Source of the DNA: Mycolicibacterium iranicum
GTDB taxonomy: Bacteria > Actinomycetota > Actinomycetes > Mycobacteriales > Mycobacteriaceae
DNA length: 64,000 nt
Reading direction: 5' to 3'
Assembly (NCBI RefSeq): GCF_014190915.1
Contig: NZ_JACHVU010000014.1
Location: 81,406-145,405 of the forward strand
The stretch's first letter is position 1; every line of letters begins with the position of its first letter. Positions 58,209-64,000 of this stretch are shown here, piece after piece. The notes under the pieces were generated by a model. The model was given only the letters and a program-made list of their open reading frames with translations. It was not told where the DNA came from and ran no database searches. The position numbers and the translations under genes are program-made.

Positions 58209-58250
58209 TCAGGCCTGACAACACTCCTGGGTGCGCGTCACATCGGTCAC
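58209..58250 (-). CDS. Candidate Cys-rich leader peptide of the cysteine dioxygenase operon
   Basis: A 13-residue ORF, reading VTDVTRTQECCQA from the GTG at 58250 (or from the GTG at 58241), with tandem TGT codons next to its stop. Its stop lies inside a hairpin (CAGGC-GTCAG-GCCTG at 58203-58217), 45 bp before the dioxygenase start. Leaderless polycysteine short ORFs are known cysteine-responsive attenuators in mycobacteria. A strong -10 box before the GTG is not evident (AACACT is the nearest). The rest of the 336-bp gap (58164-58499) holds nothing else I can support apart from the lpqV promoter. Confidence 0.6.
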   Translation of the reverse strand: MTDVTRTQECCQA

Positions 58251-58487
58251 GCAGGCCAGTGTTCCACGCCGTCGCGGGGTCTGCCAGCCTCGGCAATTAA
58301 CCTCACGGTGAATCTGGAAAAGCCCATGTCGCGGGGCAGGTGGCCGCATCTTGGTCGTCGCGGTGGGTCTCCGCCCAGCCGTCGCTCGGTTCGGCGATCC
58401 CGGACCCGGGCACCTCCGAGCAGACGGTGTGAGGGCCGGGTGAGAGCGGCTTGTCGAGCCCGTCGGAAGTCACGATCCGGACGTGCC

Positions 58488-58493
58488 TACATT
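58488..58493 (+). promoter_or_regulatory. -10 element for leaderless lpqV transcript
   Basis: TACATT fits the mycobacterial TAnnnT -10 consensus, and its last T lies exactly seven bases before the A of the lpqV ATG. The transcript would then start at or next to the start codon. No ribosome binding site of usual quality precedes the ATG, in keeping with leaderless translation. Confidence 0.5.
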
Positions 58494-58499
58494 GGCAGG

Positions 58500-58937
58500 A
58501 TGCGCAGGCTTTTCCTCGGCGCCGCCGGCGTCGCCGCGGTGACCGTGATCGCGACCGGGTGTTCCTCCGGCGACGACGCCCCTCCCGCGACGTCCACCTC
58601 CGACGCCCCGACGACGTCCTCGACACCCGCGGCGGCGCCGTCGCCCGTTCCCCCCGGCGAGGTCGGGGTCTCCCCGGGCGGCGTGACGACAGCGGTCGGG
58701 GCGCCCGCGGAGTCCACCGAGGACGATTACTTCCAGGCCTGCCGGGCCGCCAAGACCTGGATGGACCAGCAGGGCGGTGACCCGAAGTCGCAGATCGAGC
58801 CGTACCTGAAGACGGTGCAGTCCGCGCAGTCGGTGGGACCGGGGACCTTCGACAAGCGGTGGTCCGACCTGTCTCCCGGGCAACAGTCCGCGGTCATCGT
58901 CGCCGTCGAGGCGGCCGCCGACGCGCTGTGCGGGTAG
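58500..58937 (+). CDS. lpqV: Lipoprotein LpqV
   Basis: 145 residues from the ATG at 58500. Signal peptide MRRLFLGAAGVAAVTVIATGC with lipidated Cys21 (lipobox ATGC), then a Thr/Ser/Pro-rich linker to about residue 55 and a helical C-terminal domain with the conserved GVSPGGVTTAVGAPAEST, YFQACRAAKTWMDQQGG and LSPGQQSAVIVAVEAAADALCG; the two Cys likely pair. This matches Rv1064c throughout the C-terminal part. Function is unknown. Confidence 0.9.
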   Translation: MRRLFLGAAGVAAVTVIATGCSSGDDAPPATSTSDAPTTSSTPAAAPSPVPPGEVGVSPGGVTTAVGAPAESTEDDYFQACRAAKTWMDQQGGDPKSQIEPYLKTVQSAQSVGPGTFDKRWSDLSPGQQSAVIVAVEAAADALCG

Positions 58938-59000
58938 CGCTCGGCCACGTCGCGCAGGGGTTGGCGTACCTGCCCGGGTCCCACACGCCAGAATGAACCC

Positions 59001-59984
59001 ATGCGGGTCGCACTGGCTCTGGGCAGCGGCGGCGCGCGCGGCTACGCCCACATCGGCGTCCTCAACGAACTGCGCGAGCGGGGCCACGAGGTGGTCGGTA
59101 TCGCGGGCTCGTCGATGGGAGCTCTGGTCGGCGGGCTGGAGGCGGCGGGCAAGCTCGACGAATACACGCTGTGGGCGAGCTCTCTGACCCAGCGGGCTGT
59201 TCTGCGGCTGCTCGATCCGTCCATGACCTCGGCGGGGGTGCTGCGCGCCGAGAAGATCCTCGACGCCGTCCGCGAGATCCTCGGCGATGTCACCATCGAA
59301 GAACTCCCCATGCAGTACACCTCGGTGGCGACCGATCTGATCACCGGGAAGTCGGTGTGGATGCAGCGCGGCCCGGTCGACGACGCGATCCGCGCCTCGA
59401 TCGCGATCCCCGGCGTGATCACGCCGCACATCCTGGACGGCCGGTTGCTGGCCGACGGCGGCATCCTCGATCCCCTGCCGATGGCCCCGATCGCGGCGGC
59501 GCCCGCCGACGTGACCATCGCGGTGAGCCTCTCGGGTGAGGATCCCGACGTGGGCCACCGGATGCGGGATGCTCGGCAACCCACGTCGGACTGGTTGACC
59601 CGGATGTGGCGCAGCAGCTCCTCGCTGCTCGACACCAAGGCCGCACGGTCGCTGCTGGAGACCCCGACCGGTCGTGCGGTCCTGGGACGCTTCGTGGCCG
59701 CCGACGACGAGCCGCTGGAACCGCTGGAGGAACTGCGTGAACCGAGCGTCCCCGAGATTCCCAAGCTCGGTGGTTTCGAGGTGATGAACCGCGTGATCGA
59801 CATCGCCCAGTCCGCCCTGGCCCGCCACACGCTGGCCGCCTACCCGCCCGATCTGCTGATCGAGGTTCCCCGCACCGTGTGCCGCAGCCTCGATTTCCAC
59901 CGCGCCAACGAGGTCATCGACATCGGGCAGGAGCTGGCGAGCGTCGCCCTGGACTCGCTGGAGGGCAAGACCTCAGAGGCGTGA
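59001..59984 (+). CDS. Patatin-like phospholipase (Rv1063c-like)
   Basis: 327 residues from the ATG at 59001. Patatin domain: GSGGARGYAHIG oxyanion motif, nucleophile elbow GIAGSSMGALVGG, and the catalytic Asp in LADGGILDPLP. It should hydrolyse acyl esters of phospholipids or other lipids by a Ser-Asp dyad. The C-terminal 140 residues are a mostly helical extension. Its 3' end overlaps the convergent second patatin by 12 bp. Confidence 0.92.
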   Translation: MRVALALGSGGARGYAHIGVLNELRERGHEVVGIAGSSMGALVGGLEAAGKLDEYTLWASSLTQRAVLRLLDPSMTSAGVLRAEKILDAVREILGDVTIEELPMQYTSVATDLITGKSVWMQRGPVDDAIRASIAIPGVITPHILDGRLLADGGILDPLPMAPIAAAPADVTIAVSLSGEDPDVGHRMRDARQPTSDWLTRMWRSSSSLLDTKAARSLLETPTGRAVLGRFVAADDEPLEPLEELREPSVPEIPKLGGFEVMNRVIDIAQSALARHTLAAYPPDLLIEVPRTVCRSLDFHRANEVIDIGQELASVALDSLEGKTSEA

Positions 59985-60839
59985 CAGGAACTCGGCCACC
60001 CGCGGCGCCTCGCGGCGGCCCTGCGCGCGTCCGGCCTGCGCGGCGGGTGGGCGGCACGCGGGGTCGAGCGGGTTGGGACCGAAGGCGGCCAGCGCGTCCT
60101 CGTCGGCGAACACCGCGAGTGTCTCCCCGGGGAAGGCGTCGATCTCTGCCACCGTGCCGCTGCCCCACGGCGACGGGCTGTTCGCCGGCGACGGCACCAG
60201 CGCCACCGCGGCCGCGCAGTCCTGTACCGCGGACATGTTGACCGTGCTGCCCACGCCGCCGTCCATGAACCGGCGCTCCCCGATGGACACCAGCGGCCAC
60301 ACCCCCGGCACCGCACAGCTCGCCGCCACAGCATCGACGAGGGCGACCCCCGACGAGGCGTCGAAGACGACGAGTTCGCCTGTGGCGCTGTCGATCGCGG
60401 TGATGCGCAGGGAACGCTGCGGCCACTCGTGGGACGGCAGGCGGTGCTCGATCACGGCGCGGCGGACGGCTTCGGGCACGGTGTCGGTGCCGGCGGCGAC
60501 GGCGCCGATCTTCTGCAGCTTCTGCTCTCTGGTCGCACCCGGCGTGGCCATGGAGCTCAAGAACAGCTCGCTGATCGATTCGATCGACACGCCGGGATGG
60601 ATCTCGTGGGCGCCGTGTTCATCGGAGAGTTGCCGCGCGAACAGGTCGTCGAGGTCCGCGCCGCCGGCGATCTGCGCCGCGACCGCCGAACCCGCCGACG
60701 TGCCCAGCAGGACATCGGCGCTCAGAAGATGGCGCCCGGCCTCCGGATTCTCGTCACAGATACCGAGCAGAACGCCTGTCTCCCAGGCTATTCCGGCGAG
60801 TCCTCCGCCTGCGAGCACCAGAGCGCGCACGTCGTCCAC
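59973..60839 (-). CDS. Patatin-like phospholipase (Rv1062-like)
   Basis: 288 residues from the GTG at 60839, with GGGAAA upstream. Patatin motifs: LAGGGLAGIAWETG oxyanion loop, nucleophile elbow LLGTSAGSAVAA, and MDGGVGSTVNMS with the Asp. It differs from the adjacent patatin in length and sequence, so the two are not a recent duplication. The 147 bp before it include a run of GTCCTC repeats but no clear promoter. Confidence 0.9.
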   Translation of the reverse strand: MDDVRALVLAGGGLAGIAWETGVLLGICDENPEAGRHLLSADVLLGTSAGSAVAAQIAGGADLDDLFARQLSDEHGAHEIHPGVSIESISELFLSSMATPGATREQKLQKIGAVAAGTDTVPEAVRRAVIEHRLPSHEWPQRSLRITAIDSATGELVVFDASSGVALVDAVAASCAVPGVWPLVSIGERRFMDGGVGSTVNMSAVQDCAAAVALVPSPANSPSPWGSGTVAEIDAFPGETLAVFADEDALAAFGPNPLDPACRPPAAQAGRAQGRREAPRVAEFLSRL

Positions 60840-60986
60840 CTTTCCCGTCGCCTTCGGCCGGCTACCGGGCGCGGCCCGGCGCGGTCAGCCCACTGACCGT
60901 CGATGTGGTCGACCGACGTGCGGGCAACCTCGTCCTCGTCCTCGACCGCCACCGCGTCCTCGACCGCGACCTCGATGCTAGCCGCG

Positions 60987-62048
60987 TCAGCTCCCGGTGC
61001 GCGCCTTGCCCGGGGCGGCCTTCCCGCTGATCAGCGGCAGGTCGAGATAGGTGGCGATGCCCGGCTCGGCCGCGCACACCGCCGGCACGGAGTTCACGCA
61101 GTGCGCCGCGGTGCCGACGACCCCGTACTCGGGACCCTCACCGCCGACATCGGACTGAAAGCCCTTGACCGACACCGTGAAGTCGGGATTGCCCCGGACC
61201 TCCATCTCGTAGCGCTGACCTTCGGGTCCGAACGACCACGGCGGGTCCAGGTTGTCCTCACCCATCAGCCAGTTCACGGTGACCCGGACGACGGGCTCGT
61301 CGTCGACCAGCGCCTCCCAGTGGAACTTCCGGCCGGCGACCTGGCCCGGCTCGATCGCGCCCATCGGCGAATCGATGGGCGCGGTGGCGACGGCGATCTC
61401 CTGTGAGGCACGCACTTTCGGGTCGGCCGCGAAACCGAGCTGGTCGACGCACATCCGTACCGCCTGGATGAAGCCGGAATCGAGCATCTTCTGCATCGGT
61501 CCGGTCAGCGCCTTGTCCGGCGTCTCGCCGAACCCCATCACGTGGCGCAGCACGTCGGGCGCCTCGTAGGTGCGCAGATCGGAGAACTCCTCGGCGCGTA
61601 CGAACGTGACGCCGGTGGACATCGCCGAGAGCATCAGCGGGAACTTCTCACTGATCCCGCCCGGGGCGATGCCGGTGCCGTGCAGCGTGGCGTTGCCCGC
61701 GAGTGCGGCGTCGCGCAACGGCGCGCCGCTGCGCTGGCTGGGATACAGCCAGCCGACCGGGGTTACCACGTTCTTCCCTGAGCGCAGCAGCGCCACGACT
61801 TCGTCGGTGTCGGCGATCAGCGGTGTGTAGATGACCGCGTCGGCATCGAGTGCCAGGATCTCCTCGGCGCTGGTGGTGGCCACGACGCCGACGGGGTCGA
61901 CGCCGGCGATCTCCCCGGCGTCCCGTCCGGCCTTAGCCTCCGAATGCACCCAGCAGCCGACCAGTTCGAGCTCGGGGTGCTCCAGCACGCCCCGGATCGC
62001 GGCCACGCCGACTCCGCCGGTCGCCCACTGCACGACGCGCAGTGCCAT
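60987..62048 (-). CDS. NAD(P)-binding dihydrodipicolinate reductase-like protein (Rv1059-like)
   Basis: 353 residues from the ATG at 62048, preceded by GAGGAG. Rossmann start RVVQWATGGVGVAAIRGVLEHPELELVGCWVHSEAKAGRDAGE, DADAVIYTPL and GWLYPSQ, then GNATLHGTGIAPGGISEKFP, resembling DapB and 2,4-diaminopentanoate dehydrogenase-like proteins. The family is abundant in actinobacteria and often lies in steroid or terpene catabolic loci; the reaction is not established. A perfect KstR-type box sits 27 bp upstream. Confidence 0.85.
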   Translation of the reverse strand: MALRVVQWATGGVGVAAIRGVLEHPELELVGCWVHSEAKAGRDAGEIAGVDPVGVVATTSAEEILALDADAVIYTPLIADTDEVVALLRSGKNVVTPVGWLYPSQRSGAPLRDAALAGNATLHGTGIAPGGISEKFPLMLSAMSTGVTFVRAEEFSDLRTYEAPDVLRHVMGFGETPDKALTGPMQKMLDSGFIQAVRMCVDQLGFAADPKVRASQEIAVATAPIDSPMGAIEPGQVAGRKFHWEALVDDEPVVRVTVNWLMGEDNLDPPWSFGPEGQRYEMEVRGNPDFTVSVKGFQSDVGGEGPEYGVVGTAAHCVNSVPAVCAAEPGIATYLDLPLISGKAAPGKARTGS

Positions 62049-62075
62049 GTCGTCTCCTCTCAGGAGCCCCCGAAC

Positions 62076-62089
62076 TAGAACACGTTCTA
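62076..62089. promoter_or_regulatory. KstR-type operator upstream of the Rv1059-like gene
   Basis: TAGAACACGTTCTA satisfies the KstR consensus TnnAACnnGTTnnA at all fixed positions; its arms TAGAAC and GTTCTA are exact complements around an AC centre. It lies 27 bp before the start codon at 62048. Confidence 0.72.
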
Positions 62090-62230
62090 CTCACATCTAC
62101 ACCAGGAGGCGGCACGTTCGGACGCGAATGCCCCCGACTGGGTTCCGGCCCGCCGGTTGCGGCTGTGCGGCACCGCCTGCCGCATTAGGGTGTGTTCGCC
62201 GGACGCACCACCGACCCCCGAGGAGCCACG

Positions 62231-63904
62231 ATGACCGATCCCCAGCAGGGTTCCCGCGTCGGCTCCCAGATCGGGCCGTACCGGCTGCAGCGGCTGCTCG
62301 GCAAGGGCGGCATGGGCGAGGTGTACGAGGCGCACGACACGGTCAAGGACCGCGTCGTGGCCCTGAAGCTGTTGCCCGAGGGCGTGTCCCACGATCCGGT
62401 GTTCCGCACCCGGTTGCAGCGCGAGGCGCACGCGGCCGGCCGTCTGCAGGAACCTCACGTCGTCCCGATCCACGACTACGGGGAGATCGACGGGCTGCTG
62501 TTCGTCGACATGCGGCTGATCGACGGCAGAGATCTGCGCGCACTGCTCAAAGAGCAGGGACCCATGGCGCCGGCCCGCGCGGTGGCGATCGTCCGGCAGA
62601 TCGCCGCAGCGCTGGACGCCGCGCACCGCGCGGGCATCATGCACCGCGACGTCAAACCCGAGAACATCCTGCTCACCCGCGACGATTTTGCCTATCTCGT
62701 CGACTTCGGCATCGCGAACGCGGCCACCGACCAGGCTCTGACCGAACTGGGAACCGCGGTCGGCACCTACGCCTACATGGCCCCCGAGCGGTTCACCGCC
62801 GGGGAGGTGACACACCGCGCCGACGTGTATGCGCTCGCCTGCGTGCTGCACGAATGCCTCACCGGCGCACAGCCTTTCCAGGGCGACAGCGTGAGCGTGG
62901 TGATCACCGCCCACCTCAACCAGCCTGCCCCGCGGCCCAGCGAGCTGCGCCAGGGCATCCCGCCCGGCCTCGACGAGGTGGTCGCCCGCGGCATGGCCAA
63001 GCGCGCCGAGGACCGCTACGGCTCGGCCGGGGAGTTGGCCTCGGCGGCCACCGACGCGCTCACGCGCGCCGAGCAGGACCAGGCCGCCTCGATCCTGCAG
63101 CGCAGCCAGGCCGCGACGATGATGGCGCCCCTGCCGCCCCCGCCCCCACCGCCGGGTCCGCCACCGGCGTACGCGTCGGCCCCGCCGCCACCCGGGCAGG
63201 GCTCCGGGTACTACGCCCCGCCCCCTCCGCCCGTTGCGCCGCCACCGGGGTGGGCCCCGCCGCCGTCGTCCGGCGGCAGTTCGAAGGGGACGGTGATCGC
63301 GCTTCTGGGGGGCGCGGCGGCGATCGTCCTGGTGCTCGGCGCCGTCGGGGTCTGGCTGGTGACGCGCTCCGACGACTCCGCGTCCCGACCCTCCGCCTCC
63401 GGCACGTCGTCGGCGACCACGTCGCCGTCCCGCGAGACGACGCGGCGCTCACGCACCACGACGACGCCGCCGCCGCAGACCGAGTCCTCCGACGAGCAGT
63501 TGATGGCCCTGTTGGCGCCGGGGCACGACAGCGCGAACTGCCGACCGGCCGACCCACCCGCGGCCGGGGCCCTGGCCACCGTCGACTGCGAGCAGAACAC
63601 CAAGCCCGGCGGACCGGCGTTCACCCGGTACTCGCTGTTCGGCGACAAGGCGACGCTGAATGCGGCGTTCCAGGAGGCGATCGAGGTGAACTCCGAACTG
63701 CTGCAGTGCCCCAACAGCGGTCTCGAGTCGCCGACCACGTGGCACTACACCGAGACCCCCGACCAGATCGCGGGCCAGATCGCCTGCGGAACCTACAACG
63801 AGAACCCCGACGTCGTCTGGACCAAGGACGAGAACCTTCTGCTCGCCGACGCCCAGGGGCCCAACCTGGAGGACCTGCACAACTGGTGGCTGGAGTTCGG
63901 CTAG
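62231..63904 (+). CDS. Transmembrane Ser/Thr protein kinase (PknF/PknJ type)
   Basis: 557 residues from the ATG at 62231, behind AGGAG. Kinase domain (about 18-285): glycine loop LLGKGGMGEVYEA, catalytic Lys in VALKLL, HRDVKPEN near residue 138, DFGIANAA and GTYAYMAPERF; a Pro-rich juxtamembrane segment, one membrane helix (VIALLGGAAAIVLVLGAVGVWLV, about 354-377), then an external Thr/Ser-rich linker and a C-terminal domain with three Cys (SANCRPAD, DCEQN, QCPNSG, plus IACGTYN). It should phosphorylate cytoplasmic targets in response to an envelope signal. The substrate is unknown. Confidence 0.93.
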   Translation: MTDPQQGSRVGSQIGPYRLQRLLGKGGMGEVYEAHDTVKDRVVALKLLPEGVSHDPVFRTRLQREAHAAGRLQEPHVVPIHDYGEIDGLLFVDMRLIDGRDLRALLKEQGPMAPARAVAIVRQIAAALDAAHRAGIMHRDVKPENILLTRDDFAYLVDFGIANAATDQALTELGTAVGTYAYMAPERFTAGEVTHRADVYALACVLHECLTGAQPFQGDSVSVVITAHLNQPAPRPSELRQGIPPGLDEVVARGMAKRAEDRYGSAGELASAATDALTRAEQDQAASILQRSQAATMMAPLPPPPPPPGPPPAYASAPPPPGQGSGYYAPPPPPVAPPPGWAPPPSSGGSSKGTVIALLGGAAAIVLVLGAVGVWLVTRSDDSASRPSASGTSSATTSPSRETTRRSRTTTTPPPQTESSDEQLMALLAPGHDSANCRPADPPAAGALATVDCEQNTKPGGPAFTRYSLFGDKATLNAAFQEAIEVNSELLQCPNSGLESPTTWHYTETPDQIAGQIACGTYNENPDVVWTKDENLLLADAQGPNLEDLHNWWLEFG

Positions 63905-64000
63905 TTGTACTGACCACGGACGTTGGTGACGGCGTGGTGAGGTGACAAGACGAAGACCTCCGAGTGGAGTGCGAGCTGTCTAGGAACGCTCACCAATCTC
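63905..64000 (+). other. Possible left end of an insertion sequence (cut by the window edge)
   Basis: After the kinase stop, the sequence contains GACCTCCGAGTGGAGTGCGAG and ends TCTAGGAACGCTCACCAATCTC. This recalls the leader found before IS481-type transposases in mycobacteria, but no transposase start is inside the window, so identification rests on recollection of similar leaders. Confidence 0.3.

Noticed and set aside
60895..60980. Possible acidic mini-protein in the gap before the Rv1062-like patatin
   Set aside because: The frame encodes E/D/V repeats but has no convincing start and runs into the patatin gene in another frame; it is more likely a GTCCTC simple repeat.

Overview
The window is chromosomal DNA of a high-GC actinobacterium, almost certainly a fast-growing Mycobacterium (Mycolicibacterium). 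Gene order is collinear, in reverse, with the M. tuberculosis segment Rv1112 to Rv1059: ychF, a DUF6542 protein, ispH, Rv1109c, xseA-xseB, 3-beta-HSD (Rv1106c), AI-2E protein (Rv1101c), DUF4245 (Rv1100), glpX, fum, polysaccharide deacetylase, phoH2, desA2, glyA, coaA, Z-FPP synthase, hemolysin III, DUF255 protein, mca, DUF4307, greA, metB, Pra-type genes, cbs, lipU, Rv1075c, fadA3, echA9, echA8, Rv1069c, lpqV, two patatins and an Rv1059-like gene. Mycothiol (mca), LpqV and F420-type (Ddn-like) genes fit this assignment. Family and locus assignments are made from memory of these sequences, not from a search.

Layout. 1-3.7 kb: small accessory genes (papain-like C-terminal fragment, SRPBCC, Ddn-like, Imm-5-like). 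3.8-6 kb: ychF with a DUF1254 gene wedged at its 3' end between two copies of the ychF terminus. 6-16.4 kb: PBP lipoprotein, ispH, xseAB, steroid dehydrogenase, and a membrane GGDEF-EAL protein. 16.5-24.3 kb: SDR pair, AI-2E, glpX and fum. 24.3-35 kb: deacetylase, phoH2, desA2, glyA, coaA and isoprenoid genes. 35-43.5 kb: ketosteroid-isomerase homologue, DUF255, mca, greA, metB. 43.4-50.4 kb: Pra-type proteins, cbs, esterases, thiolase. 50.4-53.6 kb: purT, a frameshifted AbiEi/DUF559 gene bracketed by a 60-bp repeat, and a BI-1 protein. 53.7-64 kb: EchA9/EchA8, sulfur genes (cysteine dioxygenase, rhodanese), LpqV, patatins, Rv1059-like reductase and a Ser/Thr kinase. The last 90 bases may lead into an insertion sequence.

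Shared themes. Four KstR-type operators (consensus TnnAACnnGTTnnA) precede a 3-beta-HSD, an SDR pair, a thiolase and the Rv1059-like gene, which suggests scattered satellite genes of the cholesterol regulon; a ketosteroid-isomerase homologue lies nearby. Sulfur metabolism appears as metB, cbs, mca and a cysteine dioxygenase-rhodanese operon preceded by a Cys-Cys short ORF that looks like a cysteine attenuator. No tRNA, rRNA or CRISPR array was seen.

The observations most worth a second look are: the duplicated ychF 3' end around the DUF1254 gene; the Cys-Cys leader ORF before cysteine dioxygenase; a candidate PhoAT antitoxin ORF before phoH2; a perfect 49-nt palindrome in the signal-peptide region of the deacetylase; the repeat-bounded 269-bp block at 35.2-35.4 kb; and the frameshifted AbiEi/DUF559 gene with its paired 60-bp repeats.
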